Source: Methylotenera_A sp044222005 (GTDB taxonomy: Bacteria > Pseudomonadota > Gammaproteobacteria > Burkholderiales > Methylophilaceae). Taken from it: 64,000 nt of DNA. The translations under genes were made by a program, and so were the position numbers. The stretch covers positions 49,624 through 113,623 of the forward strand of contig JBGANY010000006.1 of NCBI GenBank assembly GCA_044222005.1, given 5' to 3'. The notes below the pieces were generated by a model, which ran no database searches, had not been told where the DNA came from, and saw only the letters and a list, made by a program, of their open reading frames with translations. Position 1 is the first letter of the stretch. Each line of letters opens with the position of its first letter. Shown here piece after piece: positions 52,537 through 61,030 of the stretch.

Positions 52537-53994
52537 ATGAACTTTAAACTACGTAACTTAGTGGCAGCAACACTGGCAGGCACGGCTTTATTAGGCTTTG
52601 GTGCAAACGCCATGGCAGACAGTACTGATGATATTCTGAATGCACTGATTGCTAAAGGCGTGTTAACCGAAGAAGAAGGCGCGCTTTTAATGAAAGGCCG
52701 CACGGGCGAAAAAGAAGCGGCCGAGAAGAAAAAAGAATCTTCAATCTCTGCTAAATATAAAGACGGCATTACATTTGAATCAGGCGATAAAGAAAATAGT
52801 TTAACCGTAAATGGTCGAATCCAATTGGATTACCGTACATATGGAGATAGCAATAAAGACACTGGCGTTGCAGACACTTTTGATGTTCGCCGTGCTTATC
52901 TAGGTGCCAAAGGTAAATTTGCTAAGTATTATGAATTTGGCATTGTTACTGACTTTGCTTCAAAAGATGATACTGGTAAAGATAAATCTGCGCAGCTTGA
53001 TGAGGCTTACATTAACTTGCATTACTGGGATCAGGCGCAATTCAAGTTTGGCCAGTTCAAAATGCCATTCAGCCTAGAAGAACAAACCAGCTCACGCTTT
53101 ATTGATTTCCAAGAGCGTTCATTAATGACTTCCTATGTGCCAGCTAAAGAAATTGGCGCGATGTTGCACGGGGAGCCGACAAAAGGCGTGACATACGGCT
53201 TAGCTTTATCTACAGGCGAAGGTAAGAACAAAATCGAGTCTTCTAGCCCAACGGCAAAACAGGATGGTGTAGACGTGATTGCCCGGGCAACAGTCAATAT
53301 CGCAGAAATCATGGACAACAAAGACAATGTCTACCATATAGGCGCTGCATTCAGTAATGGAAAATTAAATTCATTTTCGCCTAGTAGCTCTACTGAAGGT
53401 AAAGGCGAGAAATTCTTTAGCGCTGCCTATACTACGGGTGCTACTGGAGATATAGAGCGCACGCGCTATGGTCTTGAAGGTGCTGTAGCATTGGGTCCAG
53501 TGAAATTACAATCTGAATGGATGCGTACCAACATTGATGGTAAAACAATTGCCAGTGCCAAATTCGATGATGATATTGATGTTTGGTATGCTGAGGCACT
53601 TTGGACAATTACTGGTGAAAACTATGCTGATTCATACAAAGGAGGCAAATTTGATCGCATCAAACCTAAAAATAACTTTAACCCTGATGGAGCAGGTATA
53701 GGTGCTTGGGAAATTGGTGTGCGCTACTCTAAGTTAGATGCTAGTGATTTGAATTCAGGAGCAGTAAAAGTTAATAATAAGAAAAACATGACGCCTGCTG
53801 CATTTAATGCTGCTGCAAGTGTGTCTACAGTTGAAGCGGATGCTTGGACAGTTGGTGTTAAATGGATTCCAATGCCAAATTGGCGTTTCTTGGCAAATTA
53901 TGTGCGTACCGATTACGATACACCAATAAAAATCAACAGCAAAACGTTTGATTCTGAAGATGCATTTACAGTACGCGCACAAATGGATTTCTAA
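52537..53994 (+). CDS. Phosphate-selective porin, OprO/OprP family
   Basis: 485 residues with a signal peptide ending NAMA (about residue 28). A short polar, coiled-coil-like stretch follows (TDDILNALIAKGVLTEEEGALLMKG). The barrel begins VNGRIQLDYRTYGD and contains FDVRRAYLGAKGKFAKYYEFG and KFGQFKMPFSLEEQTSSRF, both typical of PF07396. It ends in phenylalanine (QMDF), as outer-membrane barrels do. A three-unit Pho box precedes it. Anion selectivity for phosphate is inferred from family and regulation. Confidence 0.88.
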   Translation: MNFKLRNLVAATLAGTALLGFGANAMADSTDDILNALIAKGVLTEEEGALLMKGRTGEKEAAEKKKESSISAKYKDGITFESGDKENSLTVNGRIQLDYRTYGDSNKDTGVADTFDVRRAYLGAKGKFAKYYEFGIVTDFASKDDTGKDKSAQLDEAYINLHYWDQAQFKFGQFKMPFSLEEQTSSRFIDFQERSLMTSYVPAKEIGAMLHGEPTKGVTYGLALSTGEGKNKIESSSPTAKQDGVDVIARATVNIAEIMDNKDNVYHIGAAFSNGKLNSFSPSSSTEGKGEKFFSAAYTTGATGDIERTRYGLEGAVALGPVKLQSEWMRTNIDGKTIASAKFDDDIDVWYAEALWTITGENYADSYKGGKFDRIKPKNNFNPDGAGIGAWEIGVRYSKLDASDLNSGAVKVNNKKNMTPAAFNAAASVSTVEADAWTVGVKWIPMPNWRFLANYVRTDYDTPIKINSKTFDSEDAFTVRAQMDF

Positions 53995-54019
53995 TCATTT
54001 AAGTTAGAATGTAAACTTT

Positions 54020-54048
54020 AAAAGCCCGCCCTTTGAGCGGGCTTTTTT
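54020..54048. terminator. Terminator after the porin gene
   Basis: AAAAGCCCGC and GCGGGCTTTT pair around CCTTTGA, followed by TT. It lies only 15 bases before the next start codon. Confidence 0.88.
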
Positions 54049-54062
54049 ATTGCAGGGCTATA

Positions 54063-55463
54063 ATGCATATGATGAAAATAATGACCCAACTCCTGGCAGC
54101 ATGGCTGGCTTTCTGCGGTGCACATGCAGTCGCAGGCGATGCTTATGTCCAATCTGCTGTATCTGGCTGGGAAGTCCGTCCTATCATCACTGTTGGTGAA
54201 TCTGCCGCAAATGGCTACCGCATGGTGGGCGTGCCGGATGGCTTGGGTGCTTTTGATAACGGTGACGGCTCAATCACGGTGCTGATGAATCACGAGTTGA
54301 ACGCGAATGTTGGCTCCGTGCGCACGCATGGCAGCAAAGGCGCGTTTGTTTCGCGCTGGCTGGTGCAGTTAAATGATTTACAAGTGCTAAGTGGTGAAGA
54401 TCTAACTAAAAAAGTGCAGCTGTGGAACATGGATACGCAAAGCCATTACACTGCACAAACCACGACTTTTGGTCGTTTTTGCTCGGCTGATTTAGCGCAT
54501 AGCTCAGCTTTTATGGATGCAAACGGCAATGGCTTTAGTGGCAAAATTTTTCTCAATGGTGAAGAGGAAAAAGATTCTGGCGGCCGCGCGTTTGCGCATA
54601 TAGCCAGTGGGGAGTATAGCGGCGTGAGTTACGAGCTGCCGCATCTTGGACACGTGGCTTGGGAGAATCTGTTAGCGTTGCCAAACTCAGGAAAGCGTAC
54701 TGTGGTGATTGGCATGGATGATTTTCCTGGTGGCCATGTGTACGTGTATGTGGGTGAAAAACGCCGTATTGGTAACCCTGTAGAAAAGGCAGGGCTGGTT
54801 GGCGGTGCGTTATATACCGTGAAATTTGAAAAAGAACGTTTTATGCTGCTGCCGCTAGGCGATGTGGTGGGCATTGATGGTAAGGTACTTAGAGCACGTG
54901 CCAATACGCTGGGTGCGACGCCGTTGCTGCGCCCTGAAGATGGTGCGTGGGATAAGCTGGATAAAAACCTGTTCTGGTTTGCGACCACAGACAAAATTGA
55001 CGGACACAGCCAGTTGTTTCGCATGGACTTTGACGATGCACGTGCGCCAGAAAAAGGCGGTAGATACAGTGCTGTGCTGACGGCTATCGATATAGGCGGG
55101 CAGATGTTCGATAATATTGAGGCAGATAGTGATGGTCGCATTTTGCTCAATGAGGATCCAGGTAAAGATAAGTCTGCGGCGGGTATCTGGTTGTTTGATC
55201 CCAAGTTCCCCAACCAGGCGACGCGTATTTTTGAGGCAGATGTTGAGCGTTTTGTGGATAAAAATAACGCTAAATTTATGACATTGGATGAGGAGCAGTC
55301 CGGCATTGTTGAAGTGACCGATGCGGTGAAATCGGCCACTTGGTTTGATGTGAACAAACGTTATTATTTAGGCGTTGCGCAAGCCCACTTGGCGCATCCA
55401 GATCCAGAGTTGGTGGAATACGGGCAGTTATATATGATTTCCGGTCCGGCTTTGAATAGATAG
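54063..55463 (+). CDS. PhoX-like (DUF839) secreted phosphatase
   Basis: 466 residues from ATG 54063, with AGGG upstream; the frame is open into the preceding terminator but that part is not coding. A signal peptide ends about AVAG. The body has DGLGAFDNGDGSITVLMNHEL, NGEEEKDSGGRAFAHI, RPEDGAWD and DNIEADSDGRILLNEDPG. These acidic and NHE motifs match the PF05787 PhoX fold, whose members are calcium/iron alkaline phosphatases. It lies just behind the Pho-regulated porin; a role in freeing phosphate from organic esters is likely but not proven. I see no separate Pho box. Confidence 0.72.
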   Translation: MHMMKIMTQLLAAWLAFCGAHAVAGDAYVQSAVSGWEVRPIITVGESAANGYRMVGVPDGLGAFDNGDGSITVLMNHELNANVGSVRTHGSKGAFVSRWLVQLNDLQVLSGEDLTKKVQLWNMDTQSHYTAQTTTFGRFCSADLAHSSAFMDANGNGFSGKIFLNGEEEKDSGGRAFAHIASGEYSGVSYELPHLGHVAWENLLALPNSGKRTVVIGMDDFPGGHVYVYVGEKRRIGNPVEKAGLVGGALYTVKFEKERFMLLPLGDVVGIDGKVLRARANTLGATPLLRPEDGAWDKLDKNLFWFATTDKIDGHSQLFRMDFDDARAPEKGGRYSAVLTAIDIGGQMFDNIEADSDGRILLNEDPGKDKSAAGIWLFDPKFPNQATRIFEADVERFVDKNNAKFMTLDEEQSGIVEVTDAVKSATWFDVNKRYYLGVAQAHLAHPDPELVEYGQLYMISGPALNR

Positions 55464-55546
55464 CGCAGTTTTTATGAAACCTTTTTTTATGGGGTTGTTA
55501 TTGAGGTCAGTTATAATGCGTAAAAATCATTAAACCGAGGTTTCGC

Positions 55547-56185
55547 ATGTATAAACACCCCAATCTTGACCGCGATAAAATGACGCCGCAACAGGCGCTG
55601 GATGTGCTGATTGAAGGCAATCAACGTTTTGAAAATAATTTAATTGGCAATAAAGATACGCTAGGCTTGCTTGAAGTCACAAAAAACAAGCAGCGTCCAT
55701 TTGTCTCCTTTTTAAGTTGCAGCGATGCGCGCGCGCCCGTAGAAATGCTGTTTGACCAAGCACTTGGCGATGTGTTTAGTGTGCGTTTGGCCGGCAATAT
55801 TGCATCAGATAAAGGCATTGGCAGCTTGGAATTTTCCAGCAAATATTTAGGCTCAAAACTAATCGTGGTACTAGGCCATACAAGTTGTGGCGCGGTAAAA
55901 GCTGCGTGTGATAACTTTAGAGAAGGCCATATTGGAGAGATTATTAATCACATTAGGCCGGCTGTGCGTCAAGAAAAAACGGTGATTGACAACCGAGATG
56001 CAAATAATGAAGACTTTGTAGCGAAAGTGTGCGAACTTAACGTTAGAGTGCAAATTAAACAGATTTTGCACAGTAGCGACATTATTGAAGATTTGCTCAG
56101 TGAGAAGAAAATTGGCTTGATTGGTGGCGTTTACAATATTGCTACTGGTCAAGTGGATTTTTTGCAAGATACACTCATTTTATAA
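55547..56185 (+). CDS. Beta-carbonic anhydrase
   Basis: 212 residues. Zinc ligands C58 (SCSDAR, with the D60-R62 dyad), H111 and C114 (GHTSCGA) are all present, so the enzyme should be active. It interconverts CO2 and bicarbonate in the cytoplasm. It has GAGG before the ATG. An SbtA-type bicarbonate carrier gene follows after 42 bases, so both may serve bicarbonate supply, for instance for carboxylases such as carbamoyl-phosphate synthase or PEP carboxylase. Confidence 0.93.
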   Translation: MYKHPNLDRDKMTPQQALDVLIEGNQRFENNLIGNKDTLGLLEVTKNKQRPFVSFLSCSDARAPVEMLFDQALGDVFSVRLAGNIASDKGIGSLEFSSKYLGSKLIVVLGHTSCGAVKAACDNFREGHIGEIINHIRPAVRQEKTVIDNRDANNEDFVAKVCELNVRVQIKQILHSSDIIEDLLSEKKIGLIGGVYNIATGQVDFLQDTLIL

Positions 56186-56227
56186 ATGAATTTTTATATA
56201 AATTGCAATACTCAATAAGGTTTTGAT

Positions 56228-57172
56228 TTGATGTTAGATGTAGTGATTCTGTTTTTTATATTTGGCTTGGCTGCCGGGCTTTTGAAGTCTGAGCTCAGGC
56301 TGCCTGCTGCCCTCTACGATACGCTGACGCTGGTGCTGTTGCTTGCAATCGGTCTTAAAGGGGGTGAGGGCTTGGCCAAGCAGGCGATTGCACCTTTGTT
56401 GCCACAGTTGGGTGCGGTGATGGCGCTTGGTGTTGTGCAGACCTTGATTGCATTTGCGATTTTGAACATTGCGGGTAAATTTAGTCGTGCCGATGCAGCG
56501 GCTACTGCCGCACACTACGGCTCAGTGAGCGTGGCGACTTTTGCCGTAGGTTCTACCTGGCTGATGACGCGTGAGATTGCATTTGAGCCGTAATTGGTGA
56601 TTTTTCTGACCGTGATGGAGGTGCCTGCCATTATTGTGGGGATTGTACTGGCGCGTGGTTTAAGCCGCCAGACCGACTGGCGCGCGCTGGCGCATGAGAG
56701 CTTTTTGGGTAAAGGGGTGACGCTGCTGATCGGCGGCATGGCGATCGGCTGGGCTGCCGGTCCCGAGGGTTTGGCGCCTATTAAAGGCTTGTTTTATGAT
56801 TTGTTTAAAGGTGCGCTGACTTTATTTCTTTTGGAAATGGGGCTGATTGTTGCGCGACAAACGGGTGAGTTGCGCAAGCGCGGTTTGTTTATCATTTCGT
56901 TCGGCTTGGTGATGCCTTTATTTTCAGCTTTGTTAGGCATTGCCTGCGGTCTTGCGCTTGGGCTTTCAGTGGGGGGTATTACGCTATTGGCGACTTTGGC
57001 TGCCAGCGCCTCTTACATTGCTGTGCCGGCCACCATCCGTTTGGCAATCCCGGAAGCAAATCCTGCTTTGTCGCTATCGGCAGTGCTGGGCATCACCTTT
57101 CCTTTTAATATTCTGGTAGGGATTCCGCTATATCACTGGTTGGCAACAGAACTTACAGGAGTGATGGTATGA
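56228..57172 (+). pseudogene. sbtA: SbtA-like sodium-dependent bicarbonate transporter, interrupted by one in-frame stop
   Basis: Two open parts in the same frame (56228-56593 and 56594-57172) together make one SbtA-type permease of about 314 residues with about ten helices. They join as TREIAFEP, then TAA, then LVIFLTVMEVPAI. In SbtA relatives this place reads roughly Y-x-V-x-x-x-V-x-M-E-x-P-A-I, so codon 122 is probably a Tyr codon (TAT or TAC) changed to TAA. The next codon is TTG, a possible but poorly placed restart with no ribosome-binding site. Stop readthrough, a split two-chain carrier, real loss or a base error are all possible. Confidence 0.75.
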
Positions 57173-57477
57173 CTTTAATGACAGAAAAAAGAACCTTGTT
57201 AACCATCATTACAGAAGGTGTTATCGAGGAAATCCTGTTGAGAGACCTGGAAATGCTGGGTGTTCGCGGCTACACCGTTTCAGACGCTCGCGGTCGTGGC
57301 GGTCGTGGTGTGCGTGATGCCACATGGGGAGAAGTCTCAAATATCCGCCTCGAGGTCATCTGCTCACGCACTTTGGCTGAGACTATACTCCATCATTTTC
57401 AGAAACATTACTACGCCAATTATGCAATGGTGGCTTTTCTGCATGATGTCGAGATCCTTCGCCCTGAGAAATTCTAA
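57169..57477 (+). CDS. SbtB-like PII signalling protein
   Basis: 102 residues. TLLTIITEGVIEEILLRDLEMLGVRGYTVSDARGRGGRG is the ferredoxin-like PII start, and the C-terminal ICSRTLAETILHHFQKHYYANYAMVAFLHDVEILR completes the fold. The T-loop (about 40-52) is short and glycine/arginine-rich, as in SbtB, which binds cAMP/adenine nucleotides and controls SbtA. Its ATG overlaps the sbtA stop (ATGA), so it would be translated with the downstream half of sbtA. Confidence 0.85.
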   Translation: MTLMTEKRTLLTIITEGVIEEILLRDLEMLGVRGYTVSDARGRGGRGVRDATWGEVSNIRLEVICSRTLAETILHHFQKHYYANYAMVAFLHDVEILRPEKF

Positions 57478-57482
57478 GGGAT

Positions 57483-57824
57483 TTAACGATGGCCTTCTTT
57501 GGCCATGTTGATTGAGTATTTAGGAATCTCTACTACCAGATTGCTGTCACCTACAATTGCCTGGCAAGAAAGCCGTGAGTTCGGCTCCAGCCCCCAGGCC
57601 TTATCGAGCAGGTCTTCTTCTTTTTCTTCCGGTGCGTTCAAGGTCTTATAGCCTTCGCGCACAATCACATGGCAGGTGGTGCAGGCACATACCTGGTCGC
57701 AGGCATGGTCAATGTCAATTTCGTTGTCCAGCAGGTTCTGGCAAATAGATTTTCCGGTTTCAGCCTCAAACGCAGCGCCTTCAGGGCAGAGCTCTACATG
57801 CGGTAATACAATAATTTGTGGCAT
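57483..57824 (-). CDS. fdx: ISC-type [2Fe-2S] ferredoxin
   Basis: 113 residues. The cluster motif is HACDQVCACTTCHVIV with a fourth cysteine further on (RLSCQA), the adrenodoxin-like pattern. It supplies electrons to IscS/IscU during cluster assembly. It is last in the isc operon, two bases after hscA, and converges with the SbtB gene. Confidence 0.95.
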   Translation of the reverse strand: MPQIIVLPHVELCPEGAAFEAETGKSICQNLLDNEIDIDHACDQVCACTTCHVIVREGYKTLNAPEEKEEDLLDKAWGLEPNSRLSCQAIVGDSNLVVEIPKYSINMAKEGHR

Positions 57825-57826
57825 TT

Positions 57827-59722
57827 TTATATCTCTAATGAGTCTAGATTCTTACCGGCCAGCGCTCGGCTGATGCTGACATCCATGCGTCTGGCAGCAA
57901 AGCTTTCGGTTGCCGTATTCAAGGCTTCAGTCGCTTGGTGGATAGCATGGCTGTCACTCGCTTGCAGCAAGCCTTGCAGGGCATCCATTTGAGAGGCAAT
58001 CTCTTGCTTTTCTTTCGAGTTTAACAAGTCGCCATCTCGCTCCAGCGCCACACTGATTGCGGTAAGCAGGCTTTCGGCCTCGACTTTCGCTTCTGCCAGC
58101 GCGCGTGCCTGTTTGTCACTTTCTGCCGCGCTAAAGCTGCTTTGCAGCATAGCCAGAATTTGTTCTTCGCTTAGTCCGTAACTTGGCTTGACGACAATAT
58201 TAGCTTCAATATTGCTGGTGGTTTCGCGGGCTGAAACGCTTAGCAAACCATCAGCATCCACAGTAAACGTCACGCGGATGCGTGCCGCACCAGCCGCCAT
58301 GGGCGGGATGCCGCGTAATTCAAAACGCGCGAGCGAGCGGCAGTCGCTTACCAGTTCACGTTCACCTTGCAATACGTGGATGCTCATGGCCGTTTGGCCA
58401 TCTTTAAAGGTGGTGAATTCCTGTGCGCGAGCAATGGGCAATGTGGAGTTGCGCGGAATGATTTTTTCCACCAGACCGCCCATGGTTTCAAGCCCGAGCG
58501 AAAGCGGGGTGACATCTAACAGCAGCAAATCATCATCGCTTCTGTTGCCCGCGAGTGCATTGGCCTGTATCGCTGCGCCCAGCGCTACCACTTTATCTGG
58601 GTCCAGATTAGTCAGCGGTTCCTGCCTGAAATATTCCTGCACGGCGTGCCTGATGTGCGGCATGCGCGTGGCGCCGCCTACTAGCACCACGCCTTTGATT
58701 TCGTCGGGCGTGAGGTTAGCATCACGCATGGCTTTGCGCGTGGGAGAGAGTGTTTTGGCGACAAGATGCTGGGTAAGCTCCACAAACTGTGGTGCAGTCA
58801 GTGTGACGTCTACCAGCGTGCCGTTACTCAAGCGACAAACGATTTGTGCTTCAAAGTTGTCGGTGAGCCACTCTTTGGCTTGCCGCGCCTTTGTGAGCAG
58901 CAGGCGAGTGTCTTGTTCACCAAGTGGGGTAAAGTTACTGCTGTTTTCGCGAATTTTATCCAGCACCCAGCAATAGATGCGGTGGTCAAAGTCGTCGCCG
59001 CCGAGGGCTGAATCGCCATTGGTGGCGAGCACTTCGAAGACGCCTTTAGTGAGCTTTAGAATGGAAACATCGAACGTCCCGCCGCCCAAGTCGTAGATCA
59101 CATAAGTGCCTTCGGCGGCATTATCCAGGCCATAGGCCACAGCCGCAGCCGTTGGTTCGTTTAACAGGCGCAACACATTTAACCCGGCTAGCCGTGCTGC
59201 GTCTTTAGTGGCCTGGCGCTGCGCATCGTCGAAATAGGCGGGTACGGTAATCACTGCGCCCACCAATTCGCCACCTAGAGATTTCTCGGCACGCGCTTTC
59301 AGCGTTTTGAGGATTTCTGCCGAGATTTCTACCGGACTTTTCAGGCCGGCGCGGGTTTGTATCTGCAATAACCTGGCCGATTGTGCATCGGTGCCTTCTG
59401 CAAAGCGGTAAGGAATGTGCGCCCTGTCGGCGATGTCATTCAGGCTGCGTCCCATAAAGCGTTTGACAGAGACGATGGTATTGACGGGGTCGCTGCTTTG
59501 CTGTGCCTGCGCTTCGTGACCAACCACGACCTCGCCATTTGGCAAATAGCGTACTACAGAGGGCAGCAGGGCATGTCCATATTCATCTTGTAGCACGGTG
59601 CTCATGCCGCTGCGCACTGTGGCAACCAGCGAATTGGTTGTGCCCAAATCAATCCCCACCGCCAGTTTATGTTGATGCGGTGCAGCGGATTGTCCGGGTT
59701 CAGATATTTGCAACAATGCCAT
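57827..59722 (-). CDS. hscA: Hsp70-type chaperone HscA
   Basis: 631 residues. The ATPase domain starts VGIDLGTTNSLVATV and has YDLGGGTFDVSILKL and GGATRMPHIR; the substrate domain (RVTFTVDADGLLSVSARE) follows. HscA recognises the LPPVK-type sequence of IscU and, with HscB, drives cluster release. It is distinguished from DnaK by its place between hscB and fdx and by its shorter tail. Confidence 0.95.
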   Translation of the reverse strand: MALLQISEPGQSAAPHQHKLAVGIDLGTTNSLVATVRSGMSTVLQDEYGHALLPSVVRYLPNGEVVVGHEAQAQQSSDPVNTIVSVKRFMGRSLNDIADRAHIPYRFAEGTDAQSARLLQIQTRAGLKSPVEISAEILKTLKARAEKSLGGELVGAVITVPAYFDDAQRQATKDAARLAGLNVLRLLNEPTAAAVAYGLDNAAEGTYVIYDLGGGTFDVSILKLTKGVFEVLATNGDSALGGDDFDHRIYCWVLDKIRENSSNFTPLGEQDTRLLLTKARQAKEWLTDNFEAQIVCRLSNGTLVDVTLTAPQFVELTQHLVAKTLSPTRKAMRDANLTPDEIKGVVLVGGATRMPHIRHAVQEYFRQEPLTNLDPDKVVALGAAIQANALAGNRSDDDLLLLDVTPLSLGLETMGGLVEKIIPRNSTLPIARAQEFTTFKDGQTAMSIHVLQGERELVSDCRSLARFELRGIPPMAAGAARIRVTFTVDADGLLSVSARETTSNIEANIVVKPSYGLSEEQILAMLQSSFSAAESDKQARALAEAKVEAESLLTAISVALERDGDLLNSKEKQEIASQMDALQGLLQASDSHAIHQATEALNTATESFAARRMDVSISRALAGKNLDSLEI

Positions 59723-59723
59723 A

Positions 59724-60245
59724 CTAATTCTCTATTTGTTCAATCGCCTTGCTAATATCCGCACACACTTTATCAATAAAAATCAGTTTGCGTGTGACTT
59801 CAGTTGCAGCGTTGTAATCTTTTTTTGCGTCCAGTAAATCGCCTAAACTAAGCTGGAGTTTTTTGGCTTCAACTCGCATTTCTGTCAGTAATATTTCTAA
59901 GGTATTAATGTTTTTTTCTGTATTTGCATCTTCTAAAGCTTCGCGCCATTCCATCTGCTGCATCAAAAATTCAGCCGGCATAGCCGTGTTGGTTTCCGCA
60001 ATGGCATTGATTCCTTGCAACTCTAATATGTATTTGGCACGATTGGCTGGAATTTTCAGCGTTTGGTAGGCTTCATTTGCAAGTGTGGCAGTTTGCATGG
60101 ATTGCAGTTTTTCTGTGCCAGAGGCGGTCACAAAACGATCAGGATGTGATTCAGACTGTATTTTGCGGTAATTACTTTCTAATGCCGCCAAGTCAAGATT
60201 GAATGTTGGCTCAAGTCCAAACAGCTCAAAATAATTCTGTGTCAC
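59724..60245 (-). CDS. hscB: J-domain co-chaperone HscB
   Basis: 173 residues. NYFELFGLEPTF starts the J domain, which has the HPD motif in SESHPDRF, and a C-terminal three-helix bundle binds IscU. It activates HscA. Its ATG overlaps the iscA stop by 4 bases, and its stop is 1 base before hscA. Confidence 0.95.
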   Translation of the reverse strand: MTQNYFELFGLEPTFNLDLAALESNYRKIQSESHPDRFVTASGTEKLQSMQTATLANEAYQTLKIPANRAKYILELQGINAIAETNTAMPAEFLMQQMEWREALEDANTEKNINTLEILLTEMRVEAKKLQLSLGDLLDAKKDYNAATEVTRKLIFIDKVCADISKAIEQIEN

Positions 60246-60565
60246 ACCGTAAAGCTTTCACCGCAGCCGCATTCATCTTTCACATTCGGGTTGTTGAACT
60301 TAAAGCCTTCGTTCAAGCCTTCCTTGGTGAAGTCGAGCTCGGTGCCGTCTATATAGGCCAGACTTTTCGGGTCAACAATCACTTTTACGCCGTGGCTTTC
60401 AAAAGCCAGGTCTTCTGGATTTAATTCATCCACAAACTCTAGCGTATAAGCCATGCCAGAACAGCCCGTGGTTTTAACGCCCAAGCGCAGGCCAATGCCT
60501 TTTCCACGGTTGGCGAGGAATTTTTCTACACGGTTTGCTGCGGTTTGTGTAAGTGTAATTGCCAT
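60242..60565 (-). CDS. iscA: A-type iron-sulphur carrier IscA
   Basis: 107 residues from the ATG at 60565 (MAITLTQTAANRV); the frame extends nine codons upstream but that part lies in the gap with the hairpin repeat. Cysteines in KTTGCSGMAY and DECGCGESF are the three conserved ligands. It carries iron or [2Fe-2S]/[4Fe-4S] clusters to targets. Confidence 0.95.
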   Translation of the reverse strand: MAITLTQTAANRVEKFLANRGKGIGLRLGVKTTGCSGMAYTLEFVDELNPEDLAFESHGVKVIVDPKSLAYIDGTELDFTKEGLNEGFKFNNPNVKDECGCGESFTV

Positions 60566-60590
60566 ATAATTATCAACTCTCAATTTCGTC

Positions 60591-60610
60591 ATTCCTGCGT
60601 ATGCAGGAAT
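60591..60610. repeat. Short palindrome between iscU and iscA (REP-like)
   Basis: ATTCCTGC and GCAGGAAT pair perfectly around GTAT; the preceding TTTCGTC extends the shape of a dispersed GTCATTCCTGC-type repeat. In the mRNA it would be a hairpin between iscU and iscA. Confidence 0.65.
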
Positions 60611-60613
60611 AAA

Positions 60614-61018
60614 TTAAATAGCCGCTGCCTCTTTCGCTGCTAATTGTTTCGCTTTAATATCCGCCACAGCCGCTTTGATCGCATCTTCAGCTAGAACTGA
60701 ACAGTGAATTTTCACCGGCGGCAAAGCGAGCTCTTCAGCAATCGCAGAGTTTTTAATCGCATAAGCTTCATCCACTGTTTTGCCTTTTAGCCATTCGGTG
60801 ACGAGTGAACTGGAGGCAATCGCCGAGCCGCAGCCATAGGTTTTGAATTTGGCATCTTCAATAATGCCGCTGTCGTTCACCTTAATCATGAGTTTCATCA
60901 CGTCGCCGCAAGCAGGGGCGCCGACCATGCCAGTGCCTACATGGGGGTCATTTTTATCTAAAGAACCTACATTCCTAGGATTCTCATAATGATCTAAAAC
61001 TTTGTCTGAATATGCCAT
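60614..61018 (-). CDS. iscU: Iron-sulphur cluster scaffold IscU
   Basis: 134 residues. Ligand cysteines lie in GAPACGDVMKL, TYGCGSAIASSS and KIHCSVLAED, and ELALPPVKIHC contains the LPPVK site for HscA. Clusters are built here from IscS sulphur and iron. It is 12 bases after iscS. Confidence 0.97.
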   Translation of the reverse strand: MAYSDKVLDHYENPRNVGSLDKNDPHVGTGMVGAPACGDVMKLMIKVNDSGIIEDAKFKTYGCGSAIASSSLVTEWLKGKTVDEAYAIKNSAIAEELALPPVKIHCSVLAEDAIKAAVADIKAKQLAAKEAAAI

Positions 61019-61030
61019 TTTGCTACTCCT

